A stretch of DNA of 6,367 bases from JBGTGG01 sp041746855 (GTDB lineage Bacteria; Bacteroidota; Bacteroidia; Cytophagales; Cyclobacteriaceae), in assembly GCA_041746855.1 (NCBI GenBank), contig JBGTGG010000404.1:1-6367 (forward strand), read 5' to 3'. The first letter of the stretch is position 1, and each line of letters opens with the position of its first letter. The notes beneath the pieces were generated by a model that worked only from the letters and a program-made list of their open reading frames with translations, searched no databases and had not been told where the DNA came from. The position numbers were made by a program, and so were the translations under genes. Below, one piece after another: positions 1 to 5,445 of this stretch.

Positions 1-78
1 GTACATTCTTTTGTAGAAAAAATCCCAAGCATGAGTGATATTTTCATCTCGTTAGTGAAAGGAGGTAGTCATGAATAA
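1..78 (+). CDS. ABC transporter ATP-binding protein, C-terminal end only (5' partial)
   Basis: The reading frame is open from base 1 to the TAA at 76-78 and encodes the last 25 residues of a protein whose 5' part lies outside the window. The tail reads VEKIPSMSDIFISLVKGG. This resembles the end of NatA-type ABC ATPases, where a phrase of the form 'PSLxDIFxxLV' closes the accessory domain after the nucleotide-binding domain. No Walker or signature motif is inside the window, so the call rests on this tail and on the next gene. The stop overlaps the permease start at 71 by 8 bases, the usual arrangement for an ATPase and permease translated as a pair. The protein would act on the cytoplasmic face of the inner membrane as the energy-supplying subunit. 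Confidence 0.8.
   Translation, partial: VHSFVEKIPSMSDIFISLVKGGSHE
58..65 (+). promoter_or_regulatory. Shine-Dalgarno-like AAAGGAGG before the permease start
   Basis: AAAGGAGG ends 5 bases before the ATG at 71 and lies within the last codons of the upstream ATPase gene. It is a near-perfect Shine-Dalgarno sequence and supports the chosen permease start. It stands out because none of the other starts in this window (1523, 2865, 4387, 4812, 5042, 5536) has a comparable motif. The coding constraint Lys-Gly-Gly could also explain it in part. Confidence 0.6.
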
Positions 79-1399
79 GATATGGCTCATTATGCAACGC
101 GAGATTTTAAACCGCGTTCAAAAAAAATCTTTTTTGATTGCCACGATTTTAATTCCTTTGATTTTCCCAGCGATTATTGGTGGATTGATATATGTAGCTA
201 TCGAACAGGAAAAAGATGCCAAAGCAGAAGTGATAGAAGTCGTTGACCAGAGTGGGTTGATCAAATTTGAAAATACGACCAAGTTTGAATTTGTTTCTAT
301 TGATACGGATCTTGAGTCAGCCAAGAAAGCCTTTAATCAGACCGACCATTTCGGACTCTTGTTCATTCCGAAATTTGAACTTCAAAAACCTGATGGGATA
401 ACCTTGTACGCAAAGGAAAATCCAAGCATGAATAAAATGCGTGACTTAGAAGGGATGCTTGAAAGGCAAATTCGGGATTTAAAATTAGCGGAGTTTAATA
501 TTGATAATGAAACCTTAAAAGGACTTCGAACAAGTGTTTCCGTAAAGTCCATTAACCTAAGCGAAACCGGTGAAGAGAAAGCGAGCAACACCGGTATGCT
601 CTACGGACTTGGCTTTGTCCTGGGAATACTCATCTACATGTTTGTTTTGATTTACGGAATGCAAATCATGCTTGGGGTTATTGAAGAAAAAACCAGCAAA
701 ATTGTAGAAGTGTTGGTATCCAGCGTGAAACCCTTCCAACTCATGATGGGGAAAATCCTGGGGATTGCTACCGTAGGATTACTGCAGTTCACCATTTGGG
801 TAGTGTTGATTGGCGTGTTGAGTACTGCCGTAATGAGTTACTTCGGATTGGAAATGTCGCCACAGCAACAAGCGATGGAACAAGTATCAAAACAGATGAA
901 CGATCCTGAGGCTGCAGAAGCAATCGCCAACGATCCTAAAATCCAAGAGTTATTAATGTCGATCGATGCTCTGCCATTAGGGTTAATCATTTTCAATTTT
1001 GCTTTTTATTTTATTGGTGGATATCTGCTTTACGGATCGCTTTTCGCTGCGGTAGGATCCGCTGTGGATTCGCAACAAGAGGCACAACAATTCACCTTAC
1101 CCATCACAATGCCACTCATCATTGGCTACCTTGGGTTATTTGTGTTTATTTTAAATGATCCGCACAGCACGGCAAGTTTCTGGTTCTCGATCATTCCGTT
1201 TACTTCACCCATAGCAATGGTTGGACGGCTTGCATTTGGAGTACCCTGGTATGAACTTGTTTTATCTCAAGTATTTCTGGTTGGAGGATTTATTCTTACT
1301 ACCTGGATTGCTGGAAGGATTTACCGCGTGGGCATTCTTATGCACGGCACCAAAATCAATTACAAGGTATTGGCCAAGTGGTTTATGATGAAGAATTAG
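71..1399 (+). CDS. ABC-2 type transporter permease (NatB-like exporter membrane subunit)
   Basis: This 442-residue integral membrane protein is the permease partner of the ATPase ending at 78. Hydrophobic segments lie at about residues 21-44, 175-199, 226-256, 302-330, 342-362 and 395-416, with a further hydrophobic stretch near 367-387. A large hydrophilic domain (about 45-174) follows the first segment and should face the periplasm, as in NatB/YhaP-like ABC-2 exporters. The diagnostic loop is EEKTSKIVEVLVSSVKP (205-221), the ABC-2 coupling region facing the ATPase. A polar, Gln/Glu/Ala-rich helical insert (about 262-300) sits between the third and fourth segments. The start is set by AAAGGAGG 5 bases upstream and by the 8-base overlap with the ATPase gene. 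The substrate cannot be told from sequence; relatives export sodium, drugs or peptides. The family call is firm, the function is not. Confidence 0.9.
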   Translation: MNKIWLIMQREILNRVQKKSFLIATILIPLIFPAIIGGLIYVAIEQEKDAKAEVIEVVDQSGLIKFENTTKFEFVSIDTDLESAKKAFNQTDHFGLLFIPKFELQKPDGITLYAKENPSMNKMRDLEGMLERQIRDLKLAEFNIDNETLKGLRTSVSVKSINLSETGEEKASNTGMLYGLGFVLGILIYMFVLIYGMQIMLGVIEEKTSKIVEVLVSSVKPFQLMMGKILGIATVGLLQFTIWVVLIGVLSTAVMSYFGLEMSPQQQAMEQVSKQMNDPEAAEAIANDPKIQELLMSIDALPLGLIIFNFAFYFIGGYLLYGSLFAAVGSAVDSQQEAQQFTLPITMPLIIGYLGLFVFILNDPHSTASFWFSIIPFTSPIAMVGRLAFGVPWYELVLSQVFLVGGFILTTWIAGRIYRVGILMHGTKINYKVLAKWFMMKN

Positions 1400-1403
1400 T
1401 TTT

Positions 1404-1517
1404 TAGTTGTTTGTCAGTAGTTGATAGTTATAGTGGTGTAAGTTGCAAGTTCAGGTGCCAACCTGTAACTTTTAACCGGAAACATACTATTAACTAACAA
1501 TTATTAACTAACAACTA
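1404..1517. repeat. Long imperfect intergenic palindrome with a nested hairpin
   Basis: The left arm 1404-1433 begins TAGTTGTTTGTCAG and the right arm 1487-1517 ends TAACTAACAACTA. Aligned by reverse complement they agree at about 25 of 30 positions with one single-base gap, and two of the differences would still pair as G-U in RNA. Inside is a second hairpin: AAGTTCAGGT (1447-1456), loop GCCA, then ACCTGTAACTT (1461-1471) with one bulged T. The right arm also contains the direct repeat ATTAACTAACAA at 1489-1500 and 1503-1514 (14-base period). It fills almost the whole gap from the permease stop to 5 bases before the kinase ATG. Similar TTAGTT/AACTAA and ACCTG/CAGGT words are, from memory, common between genes in Bacteroidota. 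It could be a mobile or REP-like repeat, a processing site or a read-through attenuator. Confidence 0.7.
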
Positions 1518-1522
1518 CGCTG

Positions 1523-2731
1523 ATGGCGAAAGCTGTTCCCGGCATATCGGATTTCTATCAGGACAATTCCAAACTCAAATGGATTGTGTTGGGGGTTTCT
1601 GTGCTGATTAGTATTGGTTCTATCTACTACACAAACATCCTGGTAAACCAACTGAAGGAACGCGAGAAGCAACAAATCGAATTGTTTGCGAAAGCCCTTG
1701 CCTATACCATCAACGATGAATCCAATCAAAATATCCTCTTCATCTCCGAGGAAATTTTATACAAGAACAATTCCATCCCCATTATCTGGATCAACAACGA
1801 TGGCGAATACCAATACCGAAACATCGAACTAAATGAAAACTGGACGGAGGAAAGAAAGAAAAAGCTGCTCGATAAAGAATTGATCGAGATGAAAGAGCTC
1901 TACGAGCCCATTAAAATGACGTACCTCAATGACAACGGTGTGGTTGAGAATTATGGGAACGTCTATTACAAAAACTCTTTTTTACTGACCCTCCTTATTT
2001 CGTATCCCTACATTCAATTGTTCGTGATCGCGATCTTTGGATTTATAAGTTACCTCGCCTTCAATTATTCGAAAGCAGCAGAACAAAACCGTGTATGGGT
2101 AGGACTTGCCAAAGAAACTGCTCATCAATTAGGCACTCCCCTTTCCTCCCTCATGGCATGGATGGAAGTATTGCGGGATGACCCCGTGCTGAAGGAACGC
2201 GGAATCGTTGAGGAGCTTCAAAAAGACATCCATAAATTAAATATTGTTACCGAGCGTTTTTCAAGTATCGGTTCAGCCCCAACCCTAAAACCAGAGAATG
2301 TTGTATCCCTGATCAACAATGTAGTCAACTACCTGCGGCCACGTGTGTCCGCCAAAATCAGGATGGAAGTATTCACGCTTTCAGAAAATATTATGGCGGA
2401 GGTACACGCCCCGTTGTTTGAATGGGTAATTGAAAACCTCTGCAAAAATGCAGTGGATGCCATGGGGAATGCCGGCACCATCGCCATTAAGATACTCCGC
2501 GGAAGCGAAGGAAAAGTATTCATTGATATTTCCGATACCGGGAAGGGGATTCCACGTTCAAAAATAAAGTCCGTTTTCAGACCTGGGTTCACTACAAAAA
2601 AGCGGGGCTGGGGACTTGGATTAACGCTTGCCCAACGAATTATTGAATCCTATCACAACGGGAAAATTTTCGTGAAGCATTCGGACGAAAATCAGGGAAC
2701 AACCTTTCGAATTGCACTAAATGCAACATAA
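1523..2731 (+). CDS. Membrane sensor histidine kinase, no adjacent response regulator
   Basis: This 402-residue kinase should autophosphorylate a histidine in response to a signal and pass the phosphate to an aspartate on a response regulator. Two membrane segments (about residues 18-38 and 152-180) flank a periplasmic sensor region of about 110 residues that matches no domain I recognise. No HAMP or PAS domain is evident: only about 20 residues separate the second membrane segment from the H box. The H box is AKETAHQLGTPLSSL with His201 as phosphoacceptor. The ATP-binding domain has the N box ENLCKNAVDAM (Asn305, Asn309, Asp312), the G1 box DTGKG (338-342), the F box FRPGFTTKKRG and the G2 box GWGLG (362-366), so it looks active. 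The ATG at 1523 is the first start after an in-frame TAA at 1505. No regulator gene is adjacent, so its partner is elsewhere. Read-through from the ABC genes 123 bases upstream is possible. Confidence 0.9.
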   Translation: MAKAVPGISDFYQDNSKLKWIVLGVSVLISIGSIYYTNILVNQLKEREKQQIELFAKALAYTINDESNQNILFISEEILYKNNSIPIIWINNDGEYQYRNIELNENWTEERKKKLLDKELIEMKELYEPIKMTYLNDNGVVENYGNVYYKNSFLLTLLISYPYIQLFVIAIFGFISYLAFNYSKAAEQNRVWVGLAKETAHQLGTPLSSLMAWMEVLRDDPVLKERGIVEELQKDIHKLNIVTERFSSIGSAPTLKPENVVSLINNVVNYLRPRVSAKIRMEVFTLSENIMAEVHAPLFEWVIENLCKNAVDAMGNAGTIAIKILRGSEGKVFIDISDTGKGIPRSKIKSVFRPGFTTKKRGWGLGLTLAQRIIESYHNGKIFVKHSDENQGTTFRIALNAT

Positions 2732-2796
2732 TATTTTACCCTCCCAACAAACCTGATTTTTATTAGTAAAAAGGCATGAATTCTATTCCACGTAGG

Positions 2797-2827
2797 TTTG
2801 GATTGATCGATATTACCACTACTTTTG
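2797..2827 (+). promoter_or_regulatory. Bacteroidota-type promoter for atpD-atpC
   Basis: TTTG at 2797-2800 and TACTTTTG at 2820-2827 match the Bacteroidota -33 (TTTG) and -7 (TAnnTTTG) elements, with a 19-base spacer, the classic spacing. Transcription would start near 2832-2836, giving a leader of about 30 bases that is A/T-rich just before the ATG (TTTTATAAAATAAAATTCCA) and has no Shine-Dalgarno sequence. This is expected for the phylum, where initiation favours unstructured A-rich leaders. Confidence 0.8.
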
Positions 2828-2864
2828 CGGTCGATTTTCTGACCTTTTATAAAATAAAATTCCA

Positions 2865-4373
2865 ATGGCAAATACAGGTAAAATTACACAGGTCATCGGT
2901 CCGGTAGTGGACGTTGCATTCGATGAAGCTGGTGCTAAAATCCCCAATATCCTTGACTCACTTGTTGTAATGAAAGATGACGGCACCAAAGTAGTGCTCG
3001 AGTGTCAACAACACCTTGGTGAGGAGCGCGTTCGTACCATTGCCATGGAAGGAACAGAAGGGCTTAGAAGAGGTATGGTTGTAACGGATATGGGTTCCCC
3101 AATCCAAATGCCTACGGGCGAAGACATTAAAGGAAGACTTTTCAACGTAGTGGGTGATGCCATCGATGGTATTCCACAACCACAAGGAAAAGGCAGACTT
3201 CCTATTCACAGAAATGCTCCTGCATTCGAAGATCTTACAACTTCTACGGAAGTACTTTACACCGGTATCAAAGTAATCGATTTGATTGAGCCGTATGCAA
3301 AAGGTGGTAAAATCGGATTGTTTGGTGGAGCCGGTGTAGGAAAAACCGTATTGATCCAGGAATTGATCAACAACATTGCGAAAGCATACTCTGGTCTTTC
3401 TGTATTTGCCGGAGTTGGTGAAAGAACACGTGAAGGAAACGACCTGCTTCGCGAGATGATTGAAGCGGGTATCGTTGATTACGGTCCTGAATTTATGGAA
3501 TCTCTTCACGCAGGTGGATGGGATCTTTCGAAAGTAGATCAAGAGAAATTAAAAGATTCAAAAGCAACCTTCGTATTCGGTCAAATGAATGAACCTCCAG
3601 GAGCCCGTGCTCGTGTAGCTTTGTCTGGACTAACAGTTGCAGAATATTTCCGTGACGGTGATGGAACAGGGAAAGGAAAAGACATTCTTTTCTTTATCGA
3701 TAACATCTTCCGTTTTACACAAGCAGGTTCTGAAGTATCCGCCCTTTTGGGTCGTATGCCTTCAGCGGTAGGTTACCAACCAACATTGGCTACTGAGATG
3801 GGAACAATGCAAGAGCGTATCACTTCAACAAAGAATGGTTCGATCACATCGGTACAAGCGGTTTACGTACCTGCCGATGACTTAACTGACCCTGCTCCGG
3901 CAACAACATTCTCTCACTTGGATGCTACTACGGTATTGTCGCGTAAGATTGCTGAGCTTGGTATCTACCCAGCGGTGGATCCATTGGATTCAACTTCACG
4001 TATCTTGAGTGCAGAGGTTGTTGGTGATGAACACTACGATTGCGCACAACGCGTGAAAGAAATCTTACAACGCTATAAAGAATTACAAGACATCATCGCC
4101 ATTCTTGGTATGGATGAATTGTCTGACGAAGATAAACTGGCGGTACACCGTGCAAGACGTGTACAACGTTTCTTGTCGCAACCCTTCCACGTTGCAGAAG
4201 CTTTTACTGGATTGAAAGGTGTGTTGGTTGATATTAAAGATACTATCAAAGGCTTTAATGCAATCATGGATGGTGAGTATGATCACCTTCCGGAGATGGC
4301 CTTCAACTTAGTAGGTAGCATCGAAGATGCCGTTGCAAAAGGAGAGAAAATGATGGCAGAAGCCAACGCATAA
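2865..4373 (+). CDS. atpD: F1Fo ATP synthase subunit beta
   Basis: This is the catalytic subunit of the F1 head; three copies alternate with alpha and make ATP from ADP and phosphate on the cytoplasmic side of the inner membrane. At 502 residues it is longer than the usual 460-480. The Walker A motif GGAGVGKT is at 154-161 (Lys160, Thr161), the catalytic glutamate is Glu186 in VGERTREGND, the Walker B aspartate is Asp279 in ILFFIDN, and the adenine-pocket tyrosine is probably Tyr368 in GIYPAVDPLDSTSR. The DELSDED motif at 417-423 corresponds to the DELSEED lever contacting gamma. Two insertions relative to E. coli lie between the catalytic glutamate and Walker B: about 25-30 residues near 202-232 (GPEFMESLHAGGWDLSKVDQ and onward) and a short one at about 264-271 (DGDGTGKG). 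Such inserts are typical of Bacteroidota. It has its own promoter and is followed 13 bases later by atpC. The other synthase genes are not in the window. Confidence 0.98.
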   Translation: MANTGKITQVIGPVVDVAFDEAGAKIPNILDSLVVMKDDGTKVVLECQQHLGEERVRTIAMEGTEGLRRGMVVTDMGSPIQMPTGEDIKGRLFNVVGDAIDGIPQPQGKGRLPIHRNAPAFEDLTTSTEVLYTGIKVIDLIEPYAKGGKIGLFGGAGVGKTVLIQELINNIAKAYSGLSVFAGVGERTREGNDLLREMIEAGIVDYGPEFMESLHAGGWDLSKVDQEKLKDSKATFVFGQMNEPPGARARVALSGLTVAEYFRDGDGTGKGKDILFFIDNIFRFTQAGSEVSALLGRMPSAVGYQPTLATEMGTMQERITSTKNGSITSVQAVYVPADDLTDPAPATTFSHLDATTVLSRKIAELGIYPAVDPLDSTSRILSAEVVGDEHYDCAQRVKEILQRYKELQDIIAILGMDELSDEDKLAVHRARRVQRFLSQPFHVAEAFTGLKGVLVDIKDTIKGFNAIMDGEYDHLPEMAFNLVGSIEDAVAKGEKMMAEANA

Positions 4374-4386
4374 AAAAATAATTAAG

Positions 4387-4629
4387 ATGCTTCTAGAAAT
4401 CCTTACCCCAGAAAAAAAAATCTTCGAAGGAGAAGTTACAATCGCTACCTTTCCAGGTGATGATGGTGGCTTCCAAATCATGGATCATCACGCTCCACTT
4501 ATTTCTTTATTGAAAGAAGGTGTAGTTGAATACAAATCAAAGGAAGCATCAAAATCACTTACCATCACGGGAGGTGTTGTAGAAGTATTGAATAATAAAA
4601 CTATTTTATTAGCAGACGGAGTTATTTAA
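4387..4629 (+). CDS. atpC: F1Fo ATP synthase subunit epsilon, short form
   Basis: Epsilon sits on the central stalk and couples gamma to the c-ring. This protein is 80 residues, against about 130-140 in E. coli. It contains the N-terminal beta-sandwich only: PEKKIFEGEV, then FPGDDGGFQIMDHHAPLISLL (shortened PG..G.F.I..HAP pattern), then strands ending at ILLADGVI. The C-terminal two-helix domain, which in other bacteria inhibits ATP hydrolysis, is absent. The stop at 4627-4629 is followed 45 bases later by a terminator, leaving no room for a frameshifted remainder, so this is a naturally short form as known from Bacteroidota and not a broken gene. It is 13 bases after atpD, surely cotranscribed, with an A-rich leader and no Shine-Dalgarno sequence. 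A run of nine A's lies at 4412-4420. Confidence 0.95.
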   Translation: MLLEILTPEKKIFEGEVTIATFPGDDGGFQIMDHHAPLISLLKEGVVEYKSKEASKSLTITGGVVEVLNNKTILLADGVI

Positions 4630-4644
4630 TTTGAAAATTAGATG

Positions 4645-4662
4645 ATTAGCGAATGTGCTAAT
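4645..4662. repeat. Small hairpin after atpC (ATTAGC/GCTAAT)
   Basis: ATTAGC (4645-4650), loop GAATGT and GCTAAT (4657-4662) form a 6-base-pair stem between the atpC stop and the terminator. The surrounding words (TTGAAAATTAGATGATTAG, GTGCTAATG) resemble short intergenic motifs that I recall seeing often in Bacteroidota. Its role is unknown; it may only protect the transcript end. Confidence 0.4.
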
Positions 4663-4673
4663 GAAGCATAAAT

Positions 4674-4706
4674 AAAAAGCCTCGGAAGAAATTCTGAGGC
4701 TTTTTT
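4674..4706 (+). terminator. Intrinsic terminator of atpD-atpC
   Basis: The 5' arm AAAAAGCCTCGGAA (4674-4687) pairs with TTCTGAGGCTTTTT (4692-4705) through 14 positions including one G-T wobble, closed by a GAAA tetraloop (4688-4691). The T run extends to 4706. The A-rich 5' flank makes it potentially bidirectional, but no gene converges from the other side. It separates the ATP synthase unit from the downstream accessory genes. Confidence 0.93.
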
Positions 4707-4742
4707 GTGTGAATCCCACTTCGCTCAGGACATTCATTAATA

Positions 4743-4774
4743 ATTGATAATCATTTATGATTTCGCTATTTTTG
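4743..4774 (+). promoter_or_regulatory. Promoter of the toxin-antitoxin pair
   Basis: TATTTTTG (4767-4774) is an exact TAnnTTTG -7 box, with ATTG (4743-4746) 20 bases upstream as a reasonable -33 element. Transcription would begin near 4780, about 30 bases before the antitoxin ATG at 4812. The placement just upstream of a self-regulating type of operon supports it. Confidence 0.6.
4749..4762. promoter_or_regulatory. Candidate toxin-antitoxin operator palindrome
   Basis: AATCAT-TT-ATGATT is a perfect 6+6 inverted repeat with a 2-base centre. It lies in the spacer between the -33 and -7 boxes of the promoter. A bound antitoxin or toxin-antitoxin complex there would block RNA polymerase, matching the usual autorepression of such operons. 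Binding is inferred, not shown; A/T-rich DNA yields such palindromes by chance fairly often. Confidence 0.45.
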
Positions 4775-4811
4775 ATTACTTGAGGTTACACGTTTCCTTT
4801 AAATACACATT

Positions 4812-5042
4812 ATGAACTTGCAATACATCACAGATAGCAATGGGCAAACAACAGGTGTTTTTATCCCTATCCAGGAATGGAACGACCTAAAATCCAAGTT
4901 TATTAAAATTGACGATGAAAGTGTTGAAGTACCCGAATGGCACAAAGAAGTTGTTCGCAGAAGAATGGAGCTTTATCAGAATGATACCGAGCAGGCATTG
5001 GATTTTAATTCCGCTTTGAATGATATCGAAAAAGATCTTTGA
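4812..5042 (+). CDS. Type II antitoxin, Phd-like N-terminus
   Basis: This 76-residue protein directly precedes a RelE/ParE toxin gene and should bind and neutralise that toxin. The N-terminus YITDSNGQTTGVFIPIQEW has the strand-turn-strand pattern, with a hydrophobic 'V.IPI.EW' phrase, typical of small Phd-like antitoxins. The middle (VPEWHKEVVRRRMELYQ, 40-56) and the acidic tail (NSALNDIEKDL, 66-76) resemble the C-terminal toxin-binding portion of 'addiction module component' antitoxins. The protein is acidic against a basic toxin, as expected for the pair. It is probably labile and freed by proteolysis, and likely represses its own promoter, though it is short for a DNA-binding antitoxin. 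The ATG at 4812 has no Shine-Dalgarno sequence. The role rests mainly on context plus these resemblances; the exact subfamily is uncertain. Confidence 0.75.
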   Translation: MNLQYITDSNGQTTGVFIPIQEWNDLKSKFIKIDDESVEVPEWHKEVVRRRMELYQNDTEQALDFNSALNDIEKDL

Positions 5043-5341
5043 TGTATAAATCAATTATTCTCCCGTTAGCAAAACAAGACATAAAAGAAGCCGCTAAGTG
5101 GTACAATGATCGGCAACTAGGATTAGGAATACGCTTTACCGAACATGTCCGCAAGAAGGTTAAATTTATTAGCCAAAATCCCAAAGCTGTGGCAATTCGT
5201 TATGATAATATTCGCGCGAGCGTACTTGATGTTTTTCCATACATGGTTCATTTTACTGTAGATGATAAAAAGATGATTATTGTAATTTCGGCTGTGCTGA
5301 GCACACATCGTGATAACCAGAATATTAATGAAGTTAAATAA
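5042..5341 (+). CDS. Type II toxin, RelE/ParE family
   Basis: This 99-residue basic protein has the RelE/ParE fold pattern: a first strand and helix (LPLAKQDIKEAAKWYND, 8-23), the 'LGLGIRF' turn into a long helix ending at ISQNP (44-48), then YDNIRASVLDVFPYMVHF and the closing strand IIVISAVLSTHRD (79-91). The conserved Arg58, Phe65-Pro66-Tyr67 and His89-Arg90 are present, and length is normal, so it looks intact. RelE members cleave mRNA at the ribosome and ParE members poison gyrase. The 'A.QDI.EAA.WY' start is closer to ParE-type sequences, but the target cannot be decided here. I chose ATG 5042, which shares one base with the antitoxin stop (TGATG), indicating coupled translation. A TTG at 5039 in the same frame would add only one residue. 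Confidence 0.85.
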   Translation: MYKSIILPLAKQDIKEAAKWYNDRQLGLGIRFTEHVRKKVKFISQNPKAVAIRYDNIRASVLDVFPYMVHFTVDDKKMIIVISAVLSTHRDNQNINEVK

Positions 5342-5380
5342 ATGATTAGTGATTGGGTTGGAGATATATTAGGTATTGCA

Positions 5381-5408
5381 AACCTTTCTGTCCTACAGAA
5401 CGAAAGGT
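5381..5408 (+). terminator. Hairpin after the toxin gene, possible weak terminator
   Basis: TTCTGT (5386-5391), loop CCT and ACAGAA (5395-5400) form a 6-base-pair stem. It can be extended by ACCT/AGGT (5382-5385 with 5405-5408) across a 4-base bulge, or replaced by ACCTTTC pairing with GAAAGGT (7 pairs). There is no immediate T run; a loose T-rich stretch (GTTCTGTTTTAGTT) begins a few bases later. It lies 40 bases after the toxin stop, the right place for an operon end, but is weak by standard criteria. Confidence 0.35.
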
Positions 5409-5445
5409 AGTTAATGTTCTGTTTTAGTTAAACCTGATCAAAAAT

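Noticed and set aside
1442..1473. Possible promoter for the kinase (GTTG, 20-base spacer, TAACTTTT)
   Set aside because: The -7 box lacks the final G and the -33 is partial, and both lie in the palindrome where such words arise by design. It is too weak to list.
1508..1729. Open frame on the - strand across the palindrome and kinase start
   Set aside because: It overlaps the kinase N-terminus and the non-coding palindrome, with no promoter or family resemblance.
2751..2776. CC..TTTTT/AAAAA..GG as a terminator of the kinase gene
   Set aside because: The stem is almost all A-T with mismatches, has no G-C core and no following T run.
2958..3542. A 194-codon open frame on the - strand inside atpD
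   Set aside because: It lies wholly opposite a highly conserved gene, its translation looks like no family I know (Cys-, Phe- and Ser-rich), and the + strand product is certain. Open antisense frames are common opposite such genes.
4387..4629. atpC as a frameshifted or truncated pseudogene
   Set aside because: No continuation in another frame is present downstream, the terminator follows at once, and short epsilon subunits are normal in this phylum.
4787..4796. TACACGTTTC as an alternative -7 box for the antitoxin
   Set aside because: It has the wrong spacing inside the box and no final G; TATTTTTG at 4767-4774 is an exact match nearby.
5039..5041. TTG as toxin start
   Set aside because: It adds only one residue before the ATG at 5042. 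The TGATG stop-start junction is the usual form, so the ATG is preferred.
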